Positions 24,804 to 33,533 are shown, counted from the stretch's first letter. The stretch is DNA of 64,000 bases from Agromyces terreus (GCF_009749465.1 NZ_WBIS01000004.1:124001-188000); one strand, 5' to 3'. Made by a program: numbers and translations. The notes: a model not told the origin generated them from the sequence alone.

Positions 24804-24819
24804 CCCCAATTCGGGGGTG
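24804..24819 (+). promoter_or_regulatory. CCCC-N5-GGGGGTG dyad, first of a pair upstream of the wall nuclease
   Basis: CCCC-AATTC-GGGGGTG. A second, opposite-facing site lies at 24835-24851 with centres about 34 bp apart, near three helical turns. A TAGCGT -10-like box follows at 24882-24887 and the gene starts at 24918. Confidence 0.45.
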
Positions 24820-24834
24820 ATCAGGGCTTCAGCG

Positions 24835-24851
24835 CACCCCCAGTGCGGGGG
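24835..24851 (-). promoter_or_regulatory. CCCC-N5-GGGGGTG dyad, second of a pair upstream of the wall nuclease
   Basis: CACCCCC-AGTGC-GGGGG on the plus strand, the most symmetric copy in the window. It is placed about 30 bp upstream of the TAGCGT box at 24882, a position usual for an activator. Confidence 0.45.
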
Positions 24852-24917
24852 TTCTCCAGCGAATTCGCGGGTTCGGCTGCCTAGCGTTGGTCTTTCCCCC
24901 CTGCTTGGAGTCCGCCC

Positions 24918-26786
24918 GTGTCCCGTCTTGCCGCTGCGCTCGTCATTCCCGCGCTCGCCCTCACCGGCGTCCTCGTTCCGGCCCCCGCGCTGGCCGCGAC
25001 GGCCGGTTCGACCGTGACGCCGGCCGCCCTGCTCGCCGAACTGAAGGTCGTGACGCCGTCGACCGTGACGTACGACCGCGATCTCTTCGCCGAGGGCATC
25101 GACGCCGACGGCGACGGCTGCCGCACCCGGCAGGAGGTGCTCATCGCCGAGTCGCTCGTGCCGGCGACCGTGACCGGCACCTGCACCGTGACCGCAGGCC
25201 GGTGGCTCTCCTCGTACGACGGCGCGGTCGTCACCGACCCGACGCTGCTCGAGATGGACCACGTCGTCGCCCTGAAGGAGACCTGGGTCTCGGGTGCCTA
25301 CGCGTGGACGAGCGCCCAGCGCTCCGACTACGCCAACGACCTCTCGATCGACGCGACGCTGCGCATGGTGACCTCGGGCACCAACCAGGCCAAGTCCGAC
25401 AGCGACCCCGCGAAGTGGGTGCCGACGAACGCGGCCGCACGGTGCGAGTACGCGATCGACTGGATCGAGGTCAAGACCCGCTGGCGCCTCTCTGTCGACG
25501 CCGCCGAGAAGACCGCCCTGCAGGGGCTGCTCACCACGTACTGCGGATCGACCACGATGATCGCGCCCGCCGTGCGCACCGACCTGCCGACGCCGACCAC
25601 GACGCCGACCGCGACCGTCACGCCGAAGCCGACCACGCCGGCCCCGAAGCCGACCACGCCGGCCCCGGCCCCCGGCGGCGGCGTGACCCCGCTCGCCGCG
25701 GGCGTGCACCGACTCGCCGGAGCCGACCGCTACGCGACCGCCGCCGCCATCGCGAGCCGGTTCAAGCCGGGCGTTCCGGTCGTCTACGTCGCGTCGGGCG
25801 CGAACTACCCCGACGCGCTGTCGGCGTCAGGCGTCGCGGGCGTCCAGGACAGCCCGCTGCTCCTCGTGACGAAGAGCGCGATCCCCTCGTCGATCTGGAC
25901 GCAGGTGACGCGGCTGAAGCCCAAGCAGATCATCATCGCCGGCGGCACCGGCGTCGTGAGCAGCGCCGTCCAGAAGAAGCTGGCCACGGTCGCACCGGTC
26001 ACGCGCATCTCCGGAGCCGACCGCTATGCCACGAGCCGTGCGCTCGCGACATCCGGGCCCGCGCGAAGCGGCACGTCGTTCGTGGCCACGGGTCGCGACT
26101 TCCCCGACGCGCTGTCGGCCTCGGCCGCCGCCGCGAAGCAGGGCGGCCCTGTCGTGCTCGTCGACGGCAAGCGCGGCAGCGTCGACGCCGCCACGCGCGA
26201 TGCGCTCAAGGCCGTGAAGACGACGCGCGTGCGCATCGCCGGCGGCACGGGCGCCGTCAGTTCGGGTATCGAGTCCTCGCTGAAGAGCTCGTTCACCGTG
26301 AACCGTCACTCCGGTACCGACCGCTACTCGACCGCCGTGGCGATCAACAAGGCCGTGTTCCCGACCGCGAGCACGGTCTACCTCGCCGTGGGCAGCGGTT
26401 ACGCCGACGCCCTCGCGGGCGGTGCGCTCGCCGGCGCGACGGACTCGCCGCTCTTCCTCGTCGAGAAGTCCTGCGTGCCCAAGGTCGTGCGCGACCAGGT
26501 GCTCGCGCTCGACCCGAAGACGATCGTGCTGCTCGGCGGCACGGGCGTCATCTCGAACGCCGTCGGCTCGCTGAACGTCTGCACCACCCCGGCGAAGCCG
26601 GCCCCGAAGCCGACGCCGGCGCCCACCACGCCCTCGCGCCCCGCCGACGTGGACTGCGGCGACTTCAGCACCTGGGCCTCGGCGCAGGCCTGGTTCGACC
26701 GCTACTACCCCTACTACGGCGACATCGCCCGGCTCGACGCCGACGGCGACCACCGCGCCTGCGAGAGCCTGCCGGGCGCGCCGTAG
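24918..26786 (+). CDS. Secreted HNH-type nuclease with CWB2 repeats and Excalibur domain
   Basis: A 622-residue secreted protein, GTG start with TGGAG upstream and a signal peptide ending near ALA. Residues 30-220 form a DUF1524/HNH-like nuclease domain: CRTRQEV, MDHVVALKETW (about 112-122) and the Asn/Lys-rich TSGTNQAKSDSDPAKWVP. Three cell-wall-binding type 2 repeats follow (LAGADRYAT, ISGADRYAT and HSGTDRYST, about 265-555). An Excalibur calcium-binding motif closes the protein (DCGDF...LDADGDHRACESLP, about 579-620). It probably degrades DNA at the cell surface while bound to the wall. CWB2 repeats are common in Firmicutes and some actinobacteria. The gene is flanked by duplicated DNA. 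Confidence 0.87.
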   Translation: MSRLAAALVIPALALTGVLVPAPALAATAGSTVTPAALLAELKVVTPSTVTYDRDLFAEGIDADGDGCRTRQEVLIAESLVPATVTGTCTVTAGRWLSSYDGAVVTDPTLLEMDHVVALKETWVSGAYAWTSAQRSDYANDLSIDATLRMVTSGTNQAKSDSDPAKWVPTNAAARCEYAIDWIEVKTRWRLSVDAAEKTALQGLLTTYCGSTTMIAPAVRTDLPTPTTTPTATVTPKPTTPAPKPTTPAPAPGGGVTPLAAGVHRLAGADRYATAAAIASRFKPGVPVVYVASGANYPDALSASGVAGVQDSPLLLVTKSAIPSSIWTQVTRLKPKQIIIAGGTGVVSSAVQKKLATVAPVTRISGADRYATSRALATSGPARSGTSFVATGRDFPDALSASAAAAKQGGPVVLVDGKRGSVDAATRDALKAVKTTRVRIAGGTGAVSSGIESSLKSSFTVNRHSGTDRYSTAVAINKAVFPTASTVYLAVGSGYADALAGGALAGATDSPLFLVEKSCVPKVVRDQVLALDPKTIVLLGGTGVISNAVGSLNVCTTPAKPAPKPTPAPTTPSRPADVDCGDFSTWASAQAWFDRYYPYYGDIARLDADGDHRACESLPGAP

Positions 26787-26815
26787 CCGGCGACCGCTCG
26801 GCAGAGGGCTCCGCC

Positions 26816-26866
26816 GGGTGCTCGACGAGCGCGAGGACCGCGTCGAGGTCGTCCGAGCGGATGCCG
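26816..26866 (+). pseudogene. Remnant of a PPOX-fold gene 3' end
   Basis: Codes in one frame for VLDEREDRVEV as in the gene at 24141, but the stop codon is lost (TTC TGA has become GTC CGA) and no upstream part of the gene is present. It marks a past tandem duplication or insertion around the nuclease gene. Confidence 0.6.
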
Positions 26867-27021
26867 CGGCCGCACGCTCGCGGAGGCGACGGCGGCGTCG
26901 TCGCTCGCGATGGTGGTCGCACGCCGGGACGCCTGCCGGTGGGTTCGGTTCGAAAACCCTGTAGCGATGTAGCGATGTAGCGATGTAGACATGTAGCGCC
27001 CGTTTCCGCGGGCGCTCCCGC
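26816..27021 (+). repeat. Duplicated segment flanking the wall nuclease gene, right copy
   Basis: Begins with about 50 bp nearly identical to the PPOX-fold 3' end (GGGTGCTCGACGAGCGCGAG onward), has about 60 bp not in the left copy, then the shared GGGTTCGGTTYGAAAACCC hairpin. It carries three perfect plus one variant 8-bp GTAGCGAT unit (26961-26992) against two in the left copy. Confidence 0.75.
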
Positions 27022-27184
27022 TCCCGGCTCCGCGGGCGGGATCGGCGGCCGGCGCACGGGAGGACCGACATGGCCGTGGAGGCGACGCCCGCGCTGGTGC
27101 TCCCGGCGAGGTTCGGGGTGCGAAGCCCGAAGGGCGGCTGCGGCATCCGCCCCACCTCACGGCAAGACTGAAGATTCGGGCCAA

Positions 27185-27190
27185 TAGGAT
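27185..27190 (+). promoter_or_regulatory. -10 box of a leaderless promoter
   Basis: TAGGAT, seven bases before the ATG at 27198, without a ribosome site between them. This is consistent with a leaderless transcript for the coiled-coil protein. Confidence 0.5.
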
Positions 27191-27197
27191 CGAATCC

Positions 27198-28556
27198 ATG
27201 GCTGGATTCTGGGGCAGACGCAAGCGCGACACCGCCGAACTCGCGGCCCAAGACGCCACGCTCGCGCAGCGCGCGAAGACCGCGCTCGTCGCCGCCGACG
27301 AACGCGTGCGGGTCACGGCCGACGAGCTGCACTTCGCCGAGGCCGAGCTCGGGCGCGACGCGACCACCGACCTCAGCACCGCGCTCGCGTCGGTGAAGCA
27401 GCATCTGGGCGAGGCGTTCAGGCTGAACCAGCTGAACCACGACGAGATCCCCGACACCGCCGAAGAGCTGCGCACCCGCAACGCCCGCATCGTGCAGCTG
27501 TGCGACTGGGCCGAAGACCTGCTCGATGACCGGATGTCGGCGCTGTCAGCGACCATCGAGCGCGCCCGGCGCGCCCCCGAGATCATCGCCGGCGTGCGAG
27601 CGGATGCCTCGCGCCGACGCGCCGTCGTTCCCCAGGCGCGCGAGACCGTCGAACGCCTCGCCGCCCGTTACGCCCCTGAGGCGATGGCCCGCGTCGAGTC
27701 CAACCCGGCCGAGGCGGAGCAGCTGCTCGGGTTCGCCGAGCACAGCGCCGGCGTCGCCGAGCGTCGCCGTGAGGCGGGGCAGCGCGAGCAGGCCAACCTC
27801 GCGCTCGAGGCGGCGACCGAGTCCGTGCGGCGTGCGGCGACCCTGCTCGACGCCGTCGAGACGTTCGAGGTCGAGGCGCTGCGGGCCGAGGCCACGCTCG
27901 CGGCGATCGTCGAGGACTCCCGCGGCGACCTCGTCGTCGCCGTCGACGAGCCGCAGACTCCGGGTGTGACCGCGGCGATGTCCGAGCTGCGCGCCGCCCT
28001 CGCCGCCCTGCCGCCGGTCGGCGTCACCACCGACCCGTTCACCCTGCTCGACCGCCTGCGCACCGCGAACGCCGGGCTCGACGCGGCCATCGCCGTCGCC
28101 CGCGAGCGCGCCGCCCGCCCGATCCCGCCGATCGAGCACGTGCACCACGCCGTCGACGACGCCGACCGCCAGCTCGCCGTCGCGCGCGACGTCATCGCCG
28201 GCCACCGCGGCTGGATCGGCGCCGACGCCCGCACCCGCCTCGCGGAGTCCGAGCGCGTGCGCCTCGACCTCGACCGCATGCTCGGCACGCCCGCGGCGAC
28301 CGCCGCGGTCATCGGCGAAGACGACCGCGAGCAGGCCATGGCGATGGCACGCCGCGTCGCCACCCTCGCGGGCGAGGCCCTCCAGCTCGCGCAGCGCGAC
28401 ATCGACGCCTCCCGCCCGCAGCAGGGCCCCGACCAGTGGGGTGGCCCCGGCGGCGGCTGGGGCGGCGGCGGTCGTCGCGGCGGCTCCTCCGACCTCATGG
28501 GCGGCATCCTCGGCGGCCTCGTCATCGGCAGCGTGCTCGACGGGCTCTTCGACTGA
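27198..28556 (+). CDS. Coiled-coil protein with glycine-rich C-terminus (hypothetical)
   Basis: A 452-residue, almost entirely helical protein rich in Ala, Glu and Arg, with no signal peptide. The helical body (about residues 15-410) resembles the coiled-coil part of long actinobacterial TPM-domain proteins, but the TPM domain itself is absent. The C-terminus is a Gly/Trp-rich stretch (WGGPGGGWGGGGRRGG) followed by a short hydrophobic segment LMGGILGGLVIGSVLDGLF. It could be a membrane-associated scaffold. The function is unknown. Confidence 0.75.
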   Translation: MAGFWGRRKRDTAELAAQDATLAQRAKTALVAADERVRVTADELHFAEAELGRDATTDLSTALASVKQHLGEAFRLNQLNHDEIPDTAEELRTRNARIVQLCDWAEDLLDDRMSALSATIERARRAPEIIAGVRADASRRRAVVPQARETVERLAARYAPEAMARVESNPAEAEQLLGFAEHSAGVAERRREAGQREQANLALEAATESVRRAATLLDAVETFEVEALRAEATLAAIVEDSRGDLVVAVDEPQTPGVTAAMSELRAALAALPPVGVTTDPFTLLDRLRTANAGLDAAIAVARERAARPIPPIEHVHHAVDDADRQLAVARDVIAGHRGWIGADARTRLAESERVRLDLDRMLGTPAATAAVIGEDDREQAMAMARRVATLAGEALQLAQRDIDASRPQQGPDQWGGPGGGWGGGGRRGGSSDLMGGILGGLVIGSVLDGLFD

Positions 28557-28755
28557 GGTTCGCCGACTGCGTAAGGGCCGCGCCCGGCCTTGGTAAGAAG
28601 TCGCCGCACGTATGCGCCCGCCGAGGCTGCCGCGCCGTGCGGACTCGATCACGCTGACGCTCGGACCACGGCATCCATTCCCTCAACCAAACGCCGGGCT
28701 GCCTTCAGGAGATCGAGCGCGGAAATGCGGCAACCGCCCGGGGGAAGTTCGAAAC

Positions 28756-29478
28756 TCAGGGTTCCCCGAGCCCATAGGTGAACTGACCAGTGGTCCAGTT
28801 CATCGTCGCGTTGTAGGAGTAGCCGCTCATCGTTCCATCGCCGTTGTCCTTGTTGGAAGCGAAACACGAGAACACCGTCGTCTGCTCGGCTATGTCATCG
28901 AGGGAGCCTCCGTCGACCGGCGAACACGTGACGTCGATGATCGGACCGTCGATCACGCCGTCTGATGCATGCCCCTCGGCCATCTTCTTGACGCCCGCCT
29001 CGATATCGTCGACGGAGGCATTGCGGCTTTCGAGCTCGGCCTGTTCTTCCGCGGCCTCACGCTTCTCAGTTGCGCGCTTGTTGTCCTCGATGCGTTTGGC
29101 ATCAGCTTCCTGTTCCGCCTTCAATTCTGCGGCGACCTCGGCTGCTGCTTTCGTCGCGGCCGCGTCGGAAGAGGCCTTCCATGCGAGTCCGCCCGCGGCG
29201 AGGAGCACGACAAGCGTGACACTGGCAACGATGAGCCATCTCGTGCGTCGTGCGAGGAGCGGACGGGGCGCTCGTACGATCGCTCCGGTGGACGGCGGCA
29301 CGGGAATGTCGAGCCACACCGATCCATCCCAGTAGCGTTGACCGCCCTCGGGCGTCGCGTACCAGCCGGGTGCGGCAGTGGGTGGCGCACTCTCGCTCGG
29401 AGTCGCGGTGGCGCGCTCGTCGGTCTGATTGCCGCCCTCGTCCGGATCGTCGCCGGGGTTCGACTTCGTGGGAAGCAT
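28756..29478 (-). CDS. DUF2510 membrane protein with coiled coil
   Basis: A 240-residue protein. A DUF2510 motif (PGWYATPEGGQRYWDGSVW, about residues 37-56) is followed by one transmembrane helix (WLIVASVTLVVLLAAGGLAW, about 80-100), an Ala/Glu/Lys coiled coil (about 102-160) and a C-terminal domain with two cysteines (VTCSPVDGG and FSCFAS). The ATG at 29478 is two bases after the stop of the TM2 gene, so it is translationally coupled; an ATG at 29502 would overlap it. The C-terminal domain is probably outside the membrane. The function is unknown, but pairing with the TM2 protein suggests a shared envelope role. Confidence 0.75.
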   Translation of the reverse strand: MLPTKSNPGDDPDEGGNQTDERATATPSESAPPTAAPGWYATPEGGQRYWDGSVWLDIPVPPSTGAIVRAPRPLLARRTRWLIVASVTLVVLLAAGGLAWKASSDAAATKAAAEVAAELKAEQEADAKRIEDNKRATEKREAAEEQAELESRNASVDDIEAGVKKMAEGHASDGVIDGPIIDVTCSPVDGGSLDDIAEQTTVFSCFASNKDNGDGTMSGYSYNATMNWTTGQFTYGLGEP

Positions 29479-29480
29479 GC

Positions 29481-30704
29481 TCAGCCCACCGCCAGCGTCC
29501 ACGCGCCGTCCGCCTTCACGGAGATCGCCGAGGGGCCGGCGCTCAACGGCACGGTACCCGAGTAAGAGCCGATCTCGTTGACGAGCAGACCCATGCTGAG
29601 GGCCTCGGCGGTCTCCTCGAAGATGACGAAGTTCGCTTCACCGGCGTGGGTTGCAGTCAGCCCCGCGGCTCCGCCGTCGTAGAGGAACACGGCGTCACCA
29701 GTACCGGCGTCAGCGAGCGCGGGAGCGACGGAGACCGGCGCGATCGTGATCGACCAGTTTCCGTCGGCCGTGACCTGCAGGGTGGCGGGCTCCGAGAAGG
29801 AGTTGAACCCGTAGACCGTGGTGCCCGAGTAGGCGCCGATCTCGTTGACAAGCAGTTCGCCGGTCGATTCGTTGGCGGCATCGAGCACGCTGATCACGAA
29901 GTTCGCGGATCCGTCATGTGTGGCGGTGACGATGCCGGCGGTGCCCGGCAGCGTGATGAGCGAGTCGCCCGCGCCTGTCTGGGTGAGCGGCGCGAAGGTG
30001 CCGAAACTCTCATCGGCCCAGGTCTGCACAGTCGCGACAGGCTCCGGCGCGGGCTCTTCGGCGGGCGCCGCGGCCTCCTCGGCCGTGGCATCCGCTTCGG
30101 CGACGACGGCCGGCGCAGCCGGGGCGTCCGCGGCATCCGATGCCACGCGTGCACCGGCGGCGGCGCCCGTGATGATGTTGATCACGAGGCCGAGGGCGAT
30201 GACCGCGCCGGTGACGATCCACGCGAGCTTCTTGTGCCGGTCGTAGCCCTCGAGCCGCTGGCCGCGGCTGTCGCGCTGCGCGCCGGCGAGCACGAGGATC
30301 AGGTCGATCAGCACCCACACGCCGAGCCCGCCGAGGGTGAAGAGCTTGAGCAGGCCGGTGCCGACCTTGCCGAGGTAGAAGCGGTCGACGCCCCAGAATC
30401 CGACGAGCCACGCCAGCAGCCACGTCGCGACGAACGACTTTTGACCGGCGGATGCGGCGGATGCCCCGGGCGCCCCGTACGCCTGGGGCGCTGCGACGTA
30501 CGCGGCGGGCGCCGTGCCGTAGGGTGCGGGCGCTGCGGGCGCTGCGGGCGCCGCGACCGCGGGAACGGGAGCCGGCGGCGCGGCCGGCGCGGCGCCGTAC
30601 GGCTGCGGGGTCGCGGGAGCCGCGGGCGGCGGGGCACCGATGTACGGCTGCGGGGCCGGCGTCGCCGGCTGGTTCGGACTGGGGGGGTTGGTGGGATCTG
30701 ACAT
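29481..30704 (-). CDS. TM2 domain-containing protein
   Basis: A 407-residue protein. The N-terminus is a Pro/Ala/Tyr-rich cytoplasmic tail (about residues 1-90). A TM2 domain follows (WLVGFWGVDRFYLGKVGTGLLKLFTLGG...LIDLILVLAG, about 95-150), then another membrane helix (about 170-190). The C-terminal half is an extracellular part with two similar beta-rich repeats, marked by LLVNEIGAYSGT and LLVNEIGSYSGT. The ATG at 30704 has GAGAGG upstream. It is the first gene of a two-gene unit with the DUF2510 protein. Confidence 0.82.
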   Translation of the reverse strand: MSDPTNPPSPNQPATPAPQPYIGAPPPAAPATPQPYGAAPAAPPAPVPAVAAPAAPAAPAPYGTAPAAYVAAPQAYGAPGASAASAGQKSFVATWLLAWLVGFWGVDRFYLGKVGTGLLKLFTLGGLGVWVLIDLILVLAGAQRDSRGQRLEGYDRHKKLAWIVTGAVIALGLVINIITGAAAGARVASDAADAPAAPAVVAEADATAEEAAAPAEEPAPEPVATVQTWADESFGTFAPLTQTGAGDSLITLPGTAGIVTATHDGSANFVISVLDAANESTGELLVNEIGAYSGTTVYGFNSFSEPATLQVTADGNWSITIAPVSVAPALADAGTGDAVFLYDGGAAGLTATHAGEANFVIFEETAEALSMGLLVNEIGSYSGTVPLSAGPSAISVKADGAWTLAVG

Positions 30705-30913
30705 GAGCCGGCCTCTCGATGAACGGTGAGCTGTGATGGCGGAGACCGCCGACGAGCGGCGGTGTCCTGCCTGGAGTGATCGCACCCGAACGGGAGCGCT
30801 CTGAAAGGTAGCGACGACGACGGACACCGGATGCCTCCCACGGTCGCGGCAGCACCGTTTCGAGCGTGGTCGGGCTCGCGACATCCGCTCGGTTGCTGGG
30901 CTGTCGGCCCGAT

Positions 30914-30930
30914 GACCCCCACTGCGGGGG
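30914..30930. promoter_or_regulatory. CCCC-N5-GGGGG dyad between divergent genes
   Basis: GACCCCC-ACTGC-GGGGG lies in the 330-bp gap between the TM2 gene (start 30704, minus) and the gene at 31035 (plus). No other gene-like feature is seen in this gap. Confidence 0.4.
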
Positions 30931-31034
30931 CCACACCCGTTTGGAAGGTCGTGCGACCCGGTTTCGCAGCGATGTCGGAGGCCGTCCGTATGGTCGTGAT
31001 CTTCGGCATCGCCGGAGTCCCGCAGGAGGACCTC

Positions 31035-31463
31035 ATGGTTCCCGATCCCCGCAGCTCGCCCCCGCGAACGCCCGCCCCCGCCGACGGTGCCGGCATCCGT
31101 CCCTCGTCGCCGCACAGCGCTGCCGCTCGCCGTCAGATCGCCGAGCGCGACCGGTTCCTCGCCGACCTCGGTGACCTCGAGCTGCGCCTCGCGATCATCG
31201 ACGACCGGTTCGAGCGCCTCGCCTCGCGGCCGGCGGCGATGTTCCGCAGCTTCCGCGACGACACCGTCAACCGCGTGCGCGCCATCGCGAGCCGCGCCGC
31301 CCAGCTCGAACGCCGTGGCGTGCTCACGCCCCAGCACCGTTCGCGCGCCGCCGCGCTCTGCATCGCCCTCAAGCACCGGGTCGGATGCCTCGACGCCCGC
31401 CACGCGCAGCACCACCCGCGGTCTGCGGGGATGCGCGCGACCACCGCGCCGTCGGCCCCGTGA
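31035..31463 (+). CDS. Small hypothetical Arg-rich protein, 142 residues
   Basis: The ATG at 31035 is chosen because GGAGGA lies six bases upstream; the frame is open further left but lacks initiation signals. After a Pro/Ser-rich start (residues 1-35) comes a helical, Arg/Ala-rich core (RRQIAERDRFLADLGDLELRL...RVRAIASRAAQLERRG) and a His-rich tail. No signal peptide or membrane segment. I do not recognise the family; the basic helical core is compatible with nucleic-acid binding. It lies 121 bp upstream of the S1-like gene in the same direction. Confidence 0.6.
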   Translation: MVPDPRSSPPRTPAPADGAGIRPSSPHSAAARRQIAERDRFLADLGDLELRLAIIDDRFERLASRPAAMFRSFRDDTVNRVRAIASRAAQLERRGVLTPQHRSRAAALCIALKHRVGCLDARHAQHHPRSAGMRATTAPSAP

Positions 31464-31584
31464 GCCCCGCCGCGGGACGTGTTCGGCAATCGAGTCCGAC
31501 CGCCCACCCGTTGACGACGATGTCGGCGGATGCCGGTACCGTCACCCCTGCACACCCGCACCTTGGCCGGAAGGAGGTGGTTCG

Positions 31585-33522
31585 ATGACGTACACCCGAG
31601 TGGACACCGTGTCTGCCGTCACCGATCTCGCGCGCGGCCTCTTCGACCGCGAACGCGATCGGCCGTGGGTCGTCGTGACGTCGGCGTTCGGGGCGCGCGA
31701 GCCTGAGCTCGACGTCGATGATCTCGTCGCCGAGGTCGGCGATGTCAGCCGTGTCTTCGCCATCGAGACGGGTGATCTGACCCGTGAGCTCAGTCGTCTG
31801 CTGCCCGACCGTCTCGACGTCTACGGCGGTGCTGGTCGTTCGTATCCGATCGGGTTCGATCCGGCGACATCAACGAGCGAGTCGCGGCTGCGATTCCCGT
31901 TGCCGACCGCGGCTCTCGCGACCGATCGCCTCATCACCGATGTGCTCGCCCACGCCAATGCGGCCGGACTCTTCGAGTCGACCCAGCTGCGTGCGGTCGC
32001 CGCATCCGGAACCGTGACCGGCATCCTCGCCGACGGCTCGCGCGCCATCGTCGATCTCGGCGAGCACGGTATGGCGACCGTCTGGCAGGAGTTGACCTAC
32101 CCGCCCGTTCCGCTCGATTGGACGCTGGCGAAGGGCCAGCCGGTCGCCGGTCTGCTCGATGCCGCCAACCGTCGTCTCAACGTCGAACTCGAGACGCCCG
32201 ACGTGGCGATGCTGGCCGCGAGGTTTCCCCACCGCGAGGTCACCCTCGCGCTCGTCGAGGCGACCAGCGATCAGCGGGCGACGATGTCGTTGCACCCGCG
32301 CGTTCGTCTCGAGATCACGCGCGAAGATGTCACACCCAACCCGCTCGATCGGGTCGATTCGCTGCTGTCCGTCGGCGACGTGGTGCCCGTGCGGGTGTTG
32401 CACCTCTCGGGCGACCGCTTGCATCTGAGCCTCTTCGACGTCGACGACGATGAACCGATCCTGCCGGCTCTCGCGCTCGTCGATGGCGGCCCGCCGTGGC
32501 TGCGCGAGGATCGTCCGCTCATCGCCGTCGACGACGAACCGCTGCGTTCGGTGGAAGCGGTCGAGCTGCCCACCGAGCCGACCGCCGCTGCGCCGGTCGC
32601 GACGGCGCCGGGGGCTTCGGTCGGCGAGGTGCCGGACGTCGTGGCCGCGGCGCCCTCTGCCGGTGGTGCGGATGCCGCGGCCAGCCCGATGCCGAACCCG
32701 GCCGCCCCCGTGCGGAGGCCGATGCCTGGGCCAGGTCTCCGGCGAGCCGAGCCCGTCGTGGTAGTCGCGACATCCGTCGCCCCGATCGTGCCGGATGCGC
32801 CGGCGCCCGCGGAACCTCGTGGTGCGCTGGCGCAGTCGCAGCAGCTGACCATCACCCGACTGCAGGGAGAGGTCGCGGAGCTCACCGCTCGTCTGCGTGA
32901 TGCCGGCGCCGACAGCGGTTCGCATGCCGCCCTGCGCAACCAGGCCCTCACCGACCGGCGTGACTTGCGCGATGCCCTCGCCGAACTCGGCGAACTGCGC
33001 TCGCACGCGCGTGACCTCGACGACCAGCTTCGGGCGCAGCGTCGCCAACTGCGTGAGTCGCGCCGCATGCCGGCGGCATCCGATGCGCCGCGCATCGCCG
33101 ATCGCCGCGCGCAATGGTTGGACGCCGACGACTGGGTGCGCCACGAGATCCTGCTCGCATGGGTCGATCGTGTCCCGCCGTCGGACCGCGCATCGCACGC
33201 CCTGCCCGGGGGCTACGTCGTGCGTCCCGGCTTCGCCGAGTCTCTTGAGCGGCTCGATGACGGCCAGCTCGCCAAGGCGCTCAAGGCAACGGTCGACGTT
33301 CTCGTCGGACGGGCCGGTGACATCTCGGCGCGCCGCCTGCATCCGCTCCGCACCGGAGACGGGGCCACCGCCGCCGACGTCATCAGGTCAGACGGCGCCC
33401 GCTGCTACCGAGCCTCGATCGAGCAGAACACCCCGGCCGCGCGCCGCCTGCACTACTGGGTGCTCCCCGACGGCACGATCGAGCTGAGCCGCGTCGTGAC
33501 GCACGACGAAATGGAGCCGTAG
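31585..33522 (+). CDS. Unknown protein with S1-like modules, coiled coil and conserved C-terminus
   Basis: A 645-residue protein whose start is fixed by a near-ideal ribosome site, AAGGAGGTGG, five bases before the ATG. The N-terminal third contains LDVYGGAGRSYP. Two beta-rich segments look like S1/OB RNA-binding modules (GTVTGILADGSRAIVDLGEHG near residue 140, and VGDVVPVRVLHLSGDRLHLSLFDV near residues 265-290). An Ala/Pro-rich linker (about 325-410), a coiled coil (about 415-495) and a compact C-terminal domain (DGARCYRASIEQNTPAARRLHYWVLPDGTIELSRV) follow. The C-terminus has a RelE-like flavour, but this is only an impression. The family is not named here. It is convergent with a HEPN-MNT toxin-antitoxin pair, at the edge of the defence region. 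Confidence 0.65.
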   Translation: MTYTRVDTVSAVTDLARGLFDRERDRPWVVVTSAFGAREPELDVDDLVAEVGDVSRVFAIETGDLTRELSRLLPDRLDVYGGAGRSYPIGFDPATSTSESRLRFPLPTAALATDRLITDVLAHANAAGLFESTQLRAVAASGTVTGILADGSRAIVDLGEHGMATVWQELTYPPVPLDWTLAKGQPVAGLLDAANRRLNVELETPDVAMLAARFPHREVTLALVEATSDQRATMSLHPRVRLEITREDVTPNPLDRVDSLLSVGDVVPVRVLHLSGDRLHLSLFDVDDDEPILPALALVDGGPPWLREDRPLIAVDDEPLRSVEAVELPTEPTAAAPVATAPGASVGEVPDVVAAAPSAGGADAAASPMPNPAAPVRRPMPGPGLRRAEPVVVVATSVAPIVPDAPAPAEPRGALAQSQQLTITRLQGEVAELTARLRDAGADSGSHAALRNQALTDRRDLRDALAELGELRSHARDLDDQLRAQRRQLRESRRMPAASDAPRIADRRAQWLDADDWVRHEILLAWVDRVPPSDRASHALPGGYVVRPGFAESLERLDDGQLAKALKATVDVLVGRAGDISARRLHPLRTGDGATAADVIRSDGARCYRASIEQNTPAARRLHYWVLPDGTIELSRVVTHDEMEP

Positions 33523-33533
33523 GGTGTTCGGGC

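Noticed and set aside
24918-26786. Wall nuclease as a second intracellular GmrSD-like restriction enzyme
   Set aside because: It has a signal peptide, wall-binding repeats and an Excalibur motif and lacks the DUF262 domain, so it acts outside the cell.
26961-26992. Tandem GTAGCGAT units considered as a CRISPR array
   Set aside because: The units are 8 bp, directly adjacent and without spacers; no cas genes are present anywhere in the window.
31087-31584. Upstream in-frame extension of the S1-like protein
   Set aside because: The frame overlaps the small gene at 31035 and lacks a start signal, while AAGGAGGTGG lies just before the ATG at 31585.
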